Numbered from the stretch's first letter, positions 1-7,690 are shown. The stretch is 32,613 bases of DNA from Pseudonocardiales bacterium (GCA_019241525.1 JAFAWY010000013.1:1-32613); one strand, 5' to 3'. Program-made: numbers and translations. Notes: a model not told the origin generated them from the sequence alone.

Positions 1-93
1 CAGACGATGCGCCGCACTGTGCGACCTAACCAAAGCTTCCAGGACTTCTCGTTGTCCATCGGATATCGCCAACGGCGCCGCTGCCCGACTCAT
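1..93 (-). CDS. IS630-like transposase, N-terminal fragment (runs off left edge)
   Basis: Reading the minus strand from an ATG at 93 gives 31 residues without a stop up to the window edge. It begins MSRAAAPLAISDGQREVLEA and continues LVRSHSAAHRL. A short N-terminus, then 'LSD-x-Q-R-xx-LE-x-LVRS', then 'HRL' is the usual opening of IS630-family transposases, just before their helix-turn-helix domain. The HTH and the DDE catalytic core would lie to the left and cannot be seen, so completeness is unknown. A sigma-70-like promoter with a very short leader sits directly upstream. A plus-strand frame is also open here to a TAA at 118-120, but it resembles nothing I know. Confidence 0.7.
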   Translation of the reverse strand, partial: MSRAAAPLAISDGQREVLEALVRSHSAAHRL

Positions 94-100
94 ACCTCAC

Positions 101-129
101 AGCATAAAGAACTGTAAAGTCAATTGCAA
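101..129 (-). promoter_or_regulatory. Probable transposase promoter
   Basis: On the minus strand, TTGCAA (124-129) and TATGCT (101-106) are separated by exactly 17 bases, a good sigma-70-type pair. The ATG at 93 follows TATGCT by only seven bases (GTGAGGT), so the transcript would be leaderless or nearly so, as is common in actinobacteria. The promoter appears to lie inside the inferred terminal region of the IS. Confidence 0.5.
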
Positions 130-141
130 GACACTACACTA

Positions 142-661
142 GGAACAGTCGGCGATGTCGTGGGCCACAAGCAGGAGATTCTGCAATAGCTCATTGACTT
201 GACCCGCAAGGCTTGCGTCCAATATCGCCGCTTCACGCGACCAGCTTCAAGCATCCGCGCCAAAAGTCACGGTGTCTTGTGAGACGATGCTCTAACCCTA
301 ACAACCTTCGTCTGGACTGCTGCGCAGCAGCTCACAAACTATACACCGACCGACGGTGTCCATACAGAGCCCTGACAAACCCATGCGATGTTATCCACCC
401 GAATGGAGGGGCCCCGCGACAATCCTTTTTCTGCATCGGAATTGGCTCATGATAATGCACGTGCACGGGCGGCGATTATCCATAGAGTGAATTGTCATTA
501 TCGTGCAGGAAAGCATACCCGCGCGTACGTCCAGAGCTGATGGACCTGCTTGGGCGGTCCAGAGGCCGTTGCCGCGTGAACACTACCGAGGCCTCAGACC
601 TGAGCGGGGCTTGGCGCGCGCTGAGGGCGACCCGATTGCCAGCCGTGCCCGGACTCACTAC
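142..661. other. Non-coding accessory DNA between the IS end and the small ORF
   Basis: No convincing gene is seen. Composition is visibly more AT-rich than the rest of the window, especially 142-510. The short open frames do not look coding. A palindrome TGCACGTGCA lies at 456-465. GATAATG (451-457) and CATTATC (496-502) form a spaced inverted repeat around it. These may be regulator sites, but no nearby gene start uses them. Confidence 0.5.
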
Positions 662-871
662 TTAATAGATGTCGTCGATGTTGGTGAAATCGGTTTCGTC
701 GGCTGTCAAAGCGCAGGCACGAAGGGCGTCGGCGGCCTGCTGGGCTTGCTTACGGGTAAGGGCAATACTGTGCTGACCGACCGTGAGGACGACGTATGGA
801 TCCAGGTCATTGGCCTGCACGGTGAGCAATTGTTCGCCGGTGATCGTGGTGAGGTGAACCGAAGCAAACAT
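662..871 (-). CDS. Small hypothetical protein (69 aa) downstream of the TauD-like dioxygenase
   Basis: I do not recognise this protein. It starts at an ATG at 871 and runs 69 residues. Residues about 1-35 look like beta strands (ASVHLTTITGEQLL, YVVLTVGQHSIAL); an alpha-helical stretch (RKQAQQAADALRACAL) and an acidic tail ending DDIY follow. The pattern suggests a small soluble alpha/beta protein. It lies 18 bases after the dioxygenase stop on the same strand, so the two are probably co-transcribed. No strong Shine-Dalgarno sequence is visible, consistent with translational coupling. The codon and residue pattern looks real rather than a shadow of another frame. It could be a partner or regulator of the dioxygenase, but nothing in the sequence proves this. 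Confidence 0.6.
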   Translation of the reverse strand: MFASVHLTTITGEQLLTVQANDLDPYVVLTVGQHSIALTRKQAQQAADALRACALTADETDFTNIDDIY

Positions 872-889
872 GATCTTGGCGCTCGCAGC

Positions 890-1753
890 TCAGCGGGACG
901 ACTCCGCGGTGCTGTCTACCTGACAGCTGCGGTTCAGGTCGTCGGGACAGGGCAGTCCGAAAGACATGTCAGTCCATGCCCACAGCTTGTGCACCGTCCG
1001 GCCAGATCCGGCGCAGGGCTCGCGGCCATGGAAAACGCGGTAGTTGTCCAGGCACAGCAGCTCCCCGGGACGGAGCACAAACCGCGGTGCGACCCGGGCC
1101 GCCCGCTCAGAGATCTTGGCCCAGGCGGCGAGATATCGATGGTTGGTTGACCGTGCCGAGAGGCCATCGGGAAGTCGTTGATCTGGGTGGCGGCGCACGG
1201 TAAGACGTCCACCGCATGTCCGCGACGCCACCGTGCGGCCACTAGCGGGCGGCATGACGGCGCCCTGCCCTGCCCCGGTGGACCGATGGGGTTCCAGCTC
1301 AACCTCCCATAAGAACCTGCTTAACGCCCGGCAGTCGGGATCGCTGGCGATGGCATCAAGCAGGCGTTGGCCGTCCACCAGAAACCATTCCCCACCCGCC
1401 GTGGCCTGGCGCTGACTCAGCACAAAGACCAGGTCCGGGTAATAGTTCCCGTACTCCAGGTATCCATCGACGTGCGGATTGAAATCAACCTGGAGATCAA
1501 CACTGTCAATGCCGGTGCCGGCTTGAGCCACCGGACCACACCCGGTATGCCGGCTGTCGGTTGCGCTGGCGGCCATGGTGGAAGGCGATCGGCAGACAAA
1601 CAGACGGGGCCCGAACACGTCGCGAGCGCCGGCAAGCGTCCCGGCAGCATCAGTGCGGTTGGCGCTGAGGATGACGGCACCATCACTGGACCACAAGTGG
1701 AATGCCCGCCACGGGTCGGCAGTGCGCTCCGGGATCAGCCCTGCATTACACAT
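890..1753 (-). CDS. TauD/TfdA-like Fe(II)/2-oxoglutarate-dependent dioxygenase
   Basis: A 287-residue member of the non-heme iron, 2-oxoglutarate-dependent dioxygenase superfamily. The metal-binding facial triad is visible: H94-x-D96 (in HVDGYLEYGNYYPD) and the distal H242 in LDNYRVFHGREP. R252, ten residues further on, is a good candidate for the 2-oxoglutarate carboxylate ligand. Such enzymes hydroxylate or desaturate small molecules using O2 and release succinate and CO2; the substrate cannot be told. The start is the ATG at 1753, because AAGGAG sits 8-10 bases upstream; the frame is open further (to 1909), but that extension is low-complexity and not protein-like. It precedes a 69-residue protein in a likely two-gene operon. 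Both lie near an IS end in AT-richer DNA, suggesting an acquired cassette. Standalone homologues often act in amino-acid or natural-product tailoring. Confidence 0.8.
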   Translation of the reverse strand: MCNAGLIPERTADPWRAFHLWSSDGAVILSANRTDAAGTLAGARDVFGPRLFVCRSPSTMAASATDSRHTGCGPVAQAGTGIDSVDLQVDFNPHVDGYLEYGNYYPDLVFVLSQRQATAGGEWFLVDGQRLLDAIASDPDCRALSRFLWEVELEPHRSTGAGQGAVMPPASGRTVASRTCGGRLTVRRHPDQRLPDGLSARSTNHRYLAAWAKISERAARVAPRFVLRPGELLCLDNYRVFHGREPCAGSGRTVHKLWAWTDMSFGLPCPDDLNRSCQVDSTAESSR

Positions 1754-2175
1754 ACGAGTCACTCCTTCGTCGCACCGCCGCACTGCAGCGGATGGACCGT
1801 CCACCGAGCCGCGCTGCGCACCCCTCATCGCCGAGCAAGCAGCTGGGACGCCGGGACGCAAAAGAAGTCCTGCCCTCCTACCGTCCTGTCGGGGCAAAGA
1901 AGACAACATGCACTATAAGCTACTGACACGCCGCGGATGAGTAAATTTTCGTGAATAAATTCCGCATCTGCGAACTATTGGTGATCTTGCCGTCAGACAG
2001 CTGGGCGAAGCCACCTTCGCGCGGCAACGGAGCAGCCGGAAGAAATCACCTAAAGGTGATCATCTTCAACTCTGCGCACTTGGACTCCCGCCTGGCACGG
2101 ATCGTTCGTGAAGCTGTCCTCAACATGTCACCGGCTCATCACCCGTAGTGAGTCCGGCCACGTGATCATCACCGC
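1754..2175. other. Divergent intergenic region between dioxygenase and SGNH hydrolase
   Basis: This 422-base stretch separates divergently transcribed genes and should carry both promoters. It is AT-richer around 1905-1990. An open frame at 1951-2148 (65 codons) has no ribosome site and no recognisable content, so I do not call it. The one distinct element is the palindrome at 2045-2060, listed separately. Confidence 0.5.
2045..2060. promoter_or_regulatory. 16-bp perfect palindrome ATCACCTAAAGGTGAT, possible operator
   Basis: Seven-base arms ATCACCT/AGGTGAT flank a 2-base centre, 115 bases before the SGNH hydrolase start. The size and symmetry suit a dimeric repressor. A similar palindrome (ACACCTACAGGTGT, same ACCT-NN-AGGT core) occurs at 9050-9063. 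No cognate regulator is seen in the window. Confidence 0.35.
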
Positions 2176-3003
2176 GTGATTGTGGAAAAGCTTCCCGCCG
2201 TCAGCGTCCTGCCCGTTGGTCGCCGCGTGGCCAGCCTGGCCATCCTCGGTGATTCCACAGCAGTCGGTCTGGGCGATCCCCTGCCCGCCGGCGGCTGGCG
2301 CGGCTTCGGGCCGTTGCTGATGGCAGCACTGGGTACGCCAGGGGAAGTCCGCTACCGCAACCTGTCCGTTCTCGGTGCGCGGATGGCCGACTTGCGACGA
2401 CGGCAACTGCCGGGCGCCCTGGCGGCGCAACCGGATGTTGCGGTGATCGTGGCCGGTATGAACGACACGCTGAGGTCGGACTTCGATCCAGTTGCGATGC
2501 GCCAAGACCTTGACGTCACAGTCGCGGCGTTGCAGGCAACCGGCACTGTGGTGTTGACCATCCGGTATCACGATCACGGGCAGGTGTTCTGGCTGCCGGG
2601 CCCCCTGCGCCGCGCCCTGTGCCACCGGGTCGAGCAGCTCAACGGCGCCATCGACCAGGTGGTGGCCCAGCGTGGTGCGCTGTGCCTGGATCTGCACGTT
2701 ATGCCGGGTGCCTACGACTCCGCGGCGTGGAGCGTCGATCGTCTGCATCCCTCGGAGCTCGGGCACCGTTTCCTGGCTTGCGGTTTTGCCGAGCTGCTCA
2801 CCGGTGCCGGAATCGCAGTGCCGTACCCGGTGGACCTAGTTTGTGGAGGTGGCCGGCAGCTGACCACCGCCGACCACATCGGTTGGCTGGTTTTCCGTGG
2901 CACGCCCTGGCTGGTCCGGCGGGGCCGTGACCTGATACCGCATGCCGCCGCGGTAGTGGCGCAGGATCTGTTCGGTCGGCTGCGCCAGCAGCGGGTGTCC
3001 TGA
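2176..3003 (+). CDS. SGNH/GDSL-type hydrolase
   Basis: A 275-residue esterase/lipase of the SGNH superfamily. The four diagnostic blocks are visible: GDS with nucleophile S27 (ILGDSTAVG), a glycine of block II near G67, G94-M-N96-D (AGMNDT), and the catalytic D188-x-x-H191 (DRLHPSELGH). Family members cleave acyl or acetyl esters from lipids or carbohydrates. There is no signal peptide, so it is predicted cytoplasmic. The start is GTG at 2176. It precedes an MgtA-like mannosyltransferase by 115 bases on the same strand. The context suggests deacylation or editing of a glycolipid or cell-wall precursor, which is inference. The C-terminal 70 residues, rich in Arg and hydrophobic residues, follow the catalytic fold and may aid membrane association. 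Confidence 0.85.
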   Translation: MIVEKLPAVSVLPVGRRVASLAILGDSTAVGLGDPLPAGGWRGFGPLLMAALGTPGEVRYRNLSVLGARMADLRRRQLPGALAAQPDVAVIVAGMNDTLRSDFDPVAMRQDLDVTVAALQATGTVVLTIRYHDHGQVFWLPGPLRRALCHRVEQLNGAIDQVVAQRGALCLDLHVMPGAYDSAAWSVDRLHPSELGHRFLACGFAELLTGAGIAVPYPVDLVCGGGRQLTTADHIGWLVFRGTPWLVRRGRDLIPHAAAVVAQDLFGRLRQQRVS

Positions 3004-3118
3004 CGGAACCAGACGTCGTCGCCCATCAAAAATTCAACCACCAGAAATTCGCTCAGACTTCCCCGCCGCAACATGGTTTGTTCGCCACGACAAAGCCCAG
3101 GCCCGACAGGTTCGCGGC

Positions 3119-4333
3119 ATGCGAGTCGCAATCGTGACCGAATCGTTCCTGCCGGTCATCAATGGGGTCAGCAACTCGGTGCGGCACGTGACGGAGCACC
3201 TGCTCCGATGCGGGCACCAAGTCCTCGTCATCGCGCCGGGTACCGGCCCAGACCATTACCAGGGCGCTGCGGTGGTACGGATACCAGCGGTGGACCTTCC
3301 TGTGGTCGACTCAATGCCGGTCGGCCTGCCCAGCCCCACGGTGATCACCGCGGTCCGGGACTTCGCTCCGGATCTGGTGCATCTGGCCTCTCCGGTGATC
3401 GTCGGGGCGGTGGGGCTATGGGCCGCGCGGAGGCTAGCCGTGCCCACCGTGGCCATCTACCAGACCGATCTGGCTGGCTTCGCCGGCACCTACGGGTTGG
3501 GTTTCGCGCGAGGCACCGCCTGGCGCTGGCTCCGCCGGCTGCACAGCTACGCCGACCGCACCCTCGCACCGTCCAGCGCGGCGGCAGCAGCCCTGGCCGC
3601 GCATGGCATACCACGAGTGCATCGATGGGCGCGTGGCGTCGACATTGACCATTTTCGGCCATCCCGTCGAGACGAACAGCTGCGCGCGCAGCTGGCCCCG
3701 GGCGGCGAGATGCTCGTCGGTTTCGTCGGACGGCTCGCTCCGGAAAAACGCGTTCTCCGGCTGGCCGCCCTCCAAGATGTCCCTGGCATCCAGCTGGTCG
3801 TGATAGGCGACGGGCCGGATCGCCAGAAGCTGGCCAGGCAGCTGCCCAATGCCATTTTCCTCGGCTTCAAAACTGGTGAGGCGCTGGCGCGCGCATACGC
3901 CAGCCTTGACGTGTTCGTGCACACAGGACCGTTCGAAACGTTCTGCCAAACGGTTCATGAGGCCCTCGCCTCGGGGCTGCCGGTGATCGCACCGGACGCG
4001 GGCGGCCCGCGGGACCTGGTAGCCCACGGCCACACCGGTTTCCTGCTCCCGGAAACCGGCCAGGGCGACGCTGATGCGGTATTCGGCGCTGGTCTGCGTG
4101 CCACCATCCGCAGGCTTGCCAGCGACCCGGAGCTGCGCGCCCAGTGCGGCGCGGCTGCGCGCCGCAGCGTGCTGTGCCGCACCTGGCCGGCAATCTGCGA
4201 CGAGCTGCTCAACCACTATGCCGAACTCACCGGACTCCCAGCGGCCCACACGCCTTCCCTCTCCTCCGATATGTCTCCATATCGGGCAACGCGGCGGGGT
4301 TTCGGGCGGCGGGGTACCCGGCGGGTGGCGTGA
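3119..4333 (+). CDS. mgtA: GT4 glycosyltransferase, MgtA-like GDP-mannose-dependent mannosyltransferase
   Basis: A 404-residue GT-B fold enzyme. The N-terminal motif MRVAIVTESFLPVINGVSNS and the overall pattern match actinobacterial MgtA (Rv0557 type), which transfers mannose from GDP-mannose to a glucuronosyl diacylglycerol or similar lipid. The nucleotide-binding C-domain contains GRLAPEK (204-210), IGDGPDR (229-235) and the GT4 E-x7-E pair E273/E281 in PFETFCQTVHEALASGLP. The last 25 residues are basic and unlike the family; they may simply come from read-out into the GTGA overlap with the next gene. The stop TGA (4331-4333) overlaps the next GTG start (4330), so the two genes are probably translationally coupled. 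The acceptor specificity is inferred from family resemblance only. Confidence 0.85.
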   Translation: MRVAIVTESFLPVINGVSNSVRHVTEHLLRCGHQVLVIAPGTGPDHYQGAAVVRIPAVDLPVVDSMPVGLPSPTVITAVRDFAPDLVHLASPVIVGAVGLWAARRLAVPTVAIYQTDLAGFAGTYGLGFARGTAWRWLRRLHSYADRTLAPSSAAAAALAAHGIPRVHRWARGVDIDHFRPSRRDEQLRAQLAPGGEMLVGFVGRLAPEKRVLRLAALQDVPGIQLVVIGDGPDRQKLARQLPNAIFLGFKTGEALARAYASLDVFVHTGPFETFCQTVHEALASGLPVIAPDAGGPRDLVAHGHTGFLLPETGQGDADAVFGAGLRATIRRLASDPELRAQCGAAARRSVLCRTWPAICDELLNHYAELTGLPAAHTPSLSSDMSPYRATRRGFGRRGTRRVA

Positions 4334-5466
4334 GGCCAGTGCGCATTGTCCAGCTGGCGAATTTCTACGGTCCGCACTCTGGTGGGCTGCGCACCGCTGT
4401 GCATCACCTGGGCGCCGGGTATGCCGCCCATGGCCACGAGGTCGTGCTCGTCGTGCCCGGCCCGCGGCACGCCGACGACACGATGCCCAGCAAGGTCCGG
4501 CGGATCACCCTGCCTGGCGCGACGATCCCCCACTCCGGTGGGTACCGGCTAATCGATCCTTGCCGAGCTCTCGCGTTGCTACACCGGTTGCGGCCCGATC
4601 GCATCGAGGTCTCCGACCGACTCACCCTGCGCGGATTGGGCCGGTGGGCGGCTGCGCGCGGGGTGCCCAGCGTGATGATCTCGCATGAACGCCTGGACCG
4701 ACTGTTGCACCAGTTCCTGCTGCCTGGTTCCGCGGCTCGCTGGCTGGCCGACCAGGCCAATCGGCAGACCGCGGCTCGCTACGACACCGTGGTCTGCACG
4801 ACGGAGTTTGCCCGGGCGGAGTTCGACCGGGTCGGGGCACGCAATGTCGTGCAGGTCCCGTTAGGCGTGGATCTCGACACATTCACGCCATGCCGGCGAG
4901 ACGCCGGGTTGCGGGCCAAGCTGGCGCCAGACGCCGACGTGATGCTGGTGCACTGCGGACGGCTGTCCCCGGAAAAGCACGTCGAACGGTCTATCGATGC
5001 CGTCGCGCAGCTGCGTGCGTTGAGGAAGTCGGTGCGCCTGGTCATCGCGGGGGATGGCCCGCGCCGAGCAGCTTTGCAGCGGCACGCCGCCGGTCTACCC
5101 GTCACCTTCCTCGGGTTCGTTTCCGGGCGCAGCGACGTCGCCGCGTTGCTGGCCACCGCTGACGTGGTGCTTGCGCCCGGACCCCATGAGACCTTCGGTC
5201 TGGCCGCGTTGGAGGCACTGGCGTCGGGCACTCCCGTGGTGGTGTCCCGCTCCTCGGCGCTGCCCGAGATTGTGCTGCCGAGCTGTGGCGACGCCGTCGC
5301 CGATGACGGTCATGCTTTCGCTGACGCGATCTGCGGGCTGCTCGATGCGCCTGAGCCATCCCGCCGCGCAGCGGCCCGAGCGCGCGCCGAGGAGTTCCCC
5401 TGGCCGGCAGCAGTGACCGGGATGCTGCATGCCCTGCGGGCGCCGATAGGCAGCGGTACCCGGTGA
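4330..5466 (+). CDS. GT4 family glycosyltransferase
   Basis: A 378-residue GT-B glycosyltransferase of family GT4, probably using GDP-mannose or UDP-glucose on a lipid acceptor at the inner face of the membrane. N-terminal strand RIVQLANFYGPHSGGLRT with the Gly-rich loop is typical. The C-domain has CGRLSPEKHVER (209-220), IAGDGPRR (239-246) and E287-x7-E295 in PHETFGLAALEALASG. I chose the GTG at 4330 because it overlaps the previous stop in a GTGA and begins right at the first beta strand; the frame is open upstream to 4144, but that part overlaps mgtA and is not family-like. Its own TGA (5464-5466) overlaps the GTG of the phosphodiesterase. With the MgtA-like enzyme it may build a two-sugar head group or a branched mannolipid; this is inference. 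Confidence 0.85.
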   Translation: MRPVRIVQLANFYGPHSGGLRTAVHHLGAGYAAHGHEVVLVVPGPRHADDTMPSKVRRITLPGATIPHSGGYRLIDPCRALALLHRLRPDRIEVSDRLTLRGLGRWAAARGVPSVMISHERLDRLLHQFLLPGSAARWLADQANRQTAARYDTVVCTTEFARAEFDRVGARNVVQVPLGVDLDTFTPCRRDAGLRAKLAPDADVMLVHCGRLSPEKHVERSIDAVAQLRALRKSVRLVIAGDGPRRAALQRHAAGLPVTFLGFVSGRSDVAALLATADVVLAPGPHETFGLAALEALASGTPVVVSRSSALPEIVLPSCGDAVADDGHAFADAICGLLDAPEPSRRAAARARAEEFPWPAAVTGMLHALRAPIGSGTR

Positions 5467-6467
5467 ACGGCCACGCTGCCGTGGTGATCGGTCACCGGGG
5501 CGCGGCCGGTTACCGGCCAGAGCACACCTTGGCCTCTTACGAGTTGGCCGCGCGACTGGGCGCTGAGTTCATCGAACCGGACTTGGTGCCCACGAAAGAC
5601 GGCGTGCTGGTCGCCAGGCACGAACCGGAGATCAGCGAGACCACCGACGTCGCCCAGCACGGGGAGTTCGCCGACCGCAAGACCACCAAGATGATCGACG
5701 GCAGGCCAGTGACCGGCTGGTTCACCGAGGACTTCACTCTTGCCGAACTGACGACGCTGCGTGCGATTGAGCGCATCCCCGCGGTGCGCCAGCACAACAC
5801 GCTCTACAACGGCCGCTACCCCATCCCGACTTTCGACGAGATCCTCGACCTGCGGCAGCGGCTGTCGCGGCAGTTCAACCGCGAGATCGGGGTGTACCCG
5901 GAAACCAAGCACCCCAGCTACTTCCGCGCGATCGGGCTGGCGTTGGAACCCAAGCTGGTCGACACACTCGAGCGCGCCGGACTCAACCGGCGCGAAGCAC
6001 CCGTGTTCGTCCAGTCCTTCGAAGTCGGCAACCTACAGTGGTTGCGGCGCGAACTGCGGGTGCGGCTGATCCAGCTGATCGACTCCGTCGGCGCACCGGC
6101 GGACTCGGCTGCTGCAGCGGACCTACGCAGCTATGACGATCTGGTCACCCCCGCGGGGTTGCGGTGGATTGCCCGCTACGCCGACGGGATCGGACCGGCC
6201 AAGGACCGCATCGTGCCGCGCGATGCCACCGGAGTATCCGCGCCGCCCACCTCACTCGTGCGCGATGCGCATTCCGCCGAGCTGCTGGTCCATCCCTTCA
6301 CGTTCCGTAACGAAAACCAGTTCCTGCCTGCTGAGCACCGCAGCTCAACTGATGTCAACGCCTATGGCGACGCGTTCGCCGAGTACCAACAGTTCTACCG
6401 CTTGGGCGTGGACGGAGTGTTCTCCGACATGCCCGACACGGCCATCGCCGCGCGCTCGGAACCCTAA
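5463..6467 (+). CDS. Glycerophosphodiester phosphodiesterase (GDPD family)
   Basis: A 334-residue GDPD-domain protein. Catalytic and metal residues are visible: H11-R12-G (IGHRGAAGYRPEHT), E38-x-D40 (FIEPDLVPTKDG) and H53. Such enzymes hydrolyse glycerophosphodiesters to glycerol 3-phosphate and an alcohol. The longer insert after residue 55 (roughly 60-120) is typical of the GlpQ-like larger subfamily. No signal peptide is present, so it acts in the cytoplasm as written, unlike periplasmic GlpQ. Its GTG start overlaps the preceding glycosyltransferase stop by four bases, so it belongs to the same operon. It could recycle lipid head groups or supply glycerol phosphate for glycolipid turnover. 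A 22-bp hairpin follows the stop. Confidence 0.88.
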   Translation: MNGHAAVVIGHRGAAGYRPEHTLASYELAARLGAEFIEPDLVPTKDGVLVARHEPEISETTDVAQHGEFADRKTTKMIDGRPVTGWFTEDFTLAELTTLRAIERIPAVRQHNTLYNGRYPIPTFDEILDLRQRLSRQFNREIGVYPETKHPSYFRAIGLALEPKLVDTLERAGLNRREAPVFVQSFEVGNLQWLRRELRVRLIQLIDSVGAPADSAAAADLRSYDDLVTPAGLRWIARYADGIGPAKDRIVPRDATGVSAPPTSLVRDAHSAELLVHPFTFRNENQFLPAEHRSSTDVNAYGDAFAEYQQFYRLGVDGVFSDMPDTAIAARSEP

Positions 6468-6484
6468 CCGCCTTAAACCGACCC

Positions 6485-6544
6485 CGTTCTGGATGCAGAC
6501 TGCTGTCCAAAGGGCTCAAAAAACAGCAGTCTGCATCCAGAACG
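6485..6544. repeat. Long hairpin repeat, copy A (core TCTGGATGCAG); possible bidirectional terminator
   Basis: Perfect 22-bp inverted arms at 6485-6506 and 6523-6544 enclose a 16-base loop. The arm starts CGTTCTGGATGCAGAC and ends TGCTGT. Copy A sits between the convergent phosphodiesterase and greA-like genes, where it could end both transcripts. Related copies at 29208-29273 and 30690-30756 share the core, so this is a dispersed family and not just one terminator. Confidence 0.85.
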
Positions 6545-6557
6545 CGGAGGTTGCGAG

Positions 6558-7019
6558 CTACGAGCGGGAGACCTCGAGGACGCGGGCTTCACGTTGGCCG
6601 GTGGGGGTGGACCAGTTGATGTCATCTCCCGCAGACCGGCCGAGCAGTGCCACACCAAGCGGGCTGTCCGACGTCACCACCGTTGCGTCGTCGGCTTCGA
6701 CCATCGTGCCCACGCGGAACATGTCGGTCGTACCGTCCGGGTAGCGCAGGGTCACGATGCTGCCCACGGAGACCTCACCGGGCGAGCTCGGCTCGTCGGC
6801 ACCAATATCCTCAGCCAGCAGGCGGATCACCTCATCGATGCGCCGCTCGATCGACTGCAACTCGGACAACCGCTCAATCGCGTCGGCTTGGTCCGCGCGG
6901 TCGCCGGGGAAATCGTCGCTGCCCAGGCCGTCTGCGAACTCGCGCCGGCGGCTCTGGAGCACCTCGAGCTCTTCCTGCAACGCCTGCCTCACGTGCTCCG
7001 ACGAGGTGGTCTCAGCCAT
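6558..7019 (-). CDS. GreA/GreB-family transcription elongation factor
   Basis: A 153-residue Gre-family protein. Residues about 1-75 form the coiled coil (EELEVLQSRRREFAD ... ELQSIERRIDEVIRLL). Residues about 83-150 are the FKBP-like C-terminal domain, with SVGSIVTLRYPDGTTDMF and the signature SPLGVALLGRSAGDDINW. Gre factors enter the RNA polymerase secondary channel and stimulate cleavage of backtracked transcripts; the acidic pair at the coiled-coil tip (DD, about residues 35-36, or DRADQAD) is compatible. It is probably not the housekeeping GreA but one of the actinobacterial paralogues that can act as polymerase or stress regulators. The ATG at 7019 has AAGGAG about 9 bases upstream. It lies 51 bases after the DUF5709 gene, in the same orientation. 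Confidence 0.85.
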   Translation of the reverse strand: MAETTSSEHVRQALQEELEVLQSRRREFADGLGSDDFPGDRADQADAIERLSELQSIERRIDEVIRLLAEDIGADEPSSPGEVSVGSIVTLRYPDGTTDMFRVGTMVEADDATVVTSDSPLGVALLGRSAGDDINWSTPTGQREARVLEVSRS

Positions 7020-7070
7020 TTTTACAACGCTCCTTCGAATGCGTGGTCGCCGTTCGAGAGCGCCCGGTCG

Positions 7071-7598
7071 CTACCGCGCATGTTGGCTCCTCCGGCGAAC
7101 GTCGTCGGCGTGGTCCCACGCTGCATCGACCTGCGCCTGATCGGAAAGGGGATCCTCGGCCAGGCTGGCGGCAACTTGGGGATCGCCCATCGGGGACTCG
7201 TCGGTTACCGGATCGAAGCCCAGGTCGACTTCATGCATGGCAGCTTCCTCGGCGGACGCGGCACCACCGTCGATACCTTCGTCGATGCCGTCCATGGCGT
7301 CTGGTTCTTCCCCTGCGGCGCCAGCATCGGCGATCGCGATGCGTCCCGCACGATCGGCGTCCACGGGCATCCACTCTGGCTGCTCACGGCGCAAGCGCTG
7401 GTCGAGCGATTCCCCGGTCCACTGGCCGGCCGGGGTGACCTCATCCTCGTCGAGGCCGTACGGGCGATCCGGCGGGATGTAGCCGGCGTCCAGGGGATCG
7501 GCTCCCGGCGGCCCTACCAGGGTTTCAGCGGTGTCGTCCTGGACCGCGTCCGCGAGATCGGCAGCCTCAGGCTGCTGCTCATAGTCCTGCTGCGCCAT
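7071..7598 (-). CDS. DUF5709 family protein
   Basis: A 175-residue acidic, probably disordered protein. The region around residues 20-75 carries the DUF5709 signature: a D-T-x-x-T-L-V segment, then DPLDAGYIPPDRPYG and GESLDQRLRREQPEW. This family is confined to actinobacteria and its function is unknown. The C-terminal half (from about residue 100) is rich in Asp, Glu and Ala and contains EVDLGFDPVTDESP. The ATG at 7598 is chosen because AAGGAGG stands 8 bases upstream; the frame is open to 7700 but the extra residues are not family-like. It is followed by the greA-like gene, suggesting a shared transcript. Homologues are often reported near stress or sporulation genes, but the sequence gives no biochemical hint. 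Confidence 0.8.
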   Translation of the reverse strand: MAQQDYEQQPEAADLADAVQDDTAETLVGPPGADPLDAGYIPPDRPYGLDEDEVTPAGQWTGESLDQRLRREQPEWMPVDADRAGRIAIADAGAAGEEPDAMDGIDEGIDGGAASAEEAAMHEVDLGFDPVTDESPMGDPQVAASLAEDPLSDQAQVDAAWDHADDVRRRSQHAR

Positions 7599-7690
7599 GA
7601 CAATCGCCTCCTTCAACTGTGCGCTGACCGCATCGGCCTTGGCCAAAAACCTTCCCGGGGCCGCCCGCGCTCCAAACCCCCGCTCCCCAT

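Larger units (their letters stand above)
1..141 (-). mobile_element. Right-hand end of an IS630-type insertion sequence (partial)
   Basis: The transposase fragment is followed outward by about 48 bases of AT-richer DNA that ends at a TA (140-141), just after the run ACACTACAC. IS630/Tc1 elements insert at TA and duplicate it, so the element edge is inferred to be near 139-141. The matching inverted repeat lies outside the window, so the exact boundary is unproved. Confidence 0.45.

Noticed and set aside
1951..2148. 65-codon plus-strand frame in the dioxygenase/SGNH intergenic region
   Set aside because: No Shine-Dalgarno sequence, no family content, overlaps the palindrome, and the composition is not typical coding.
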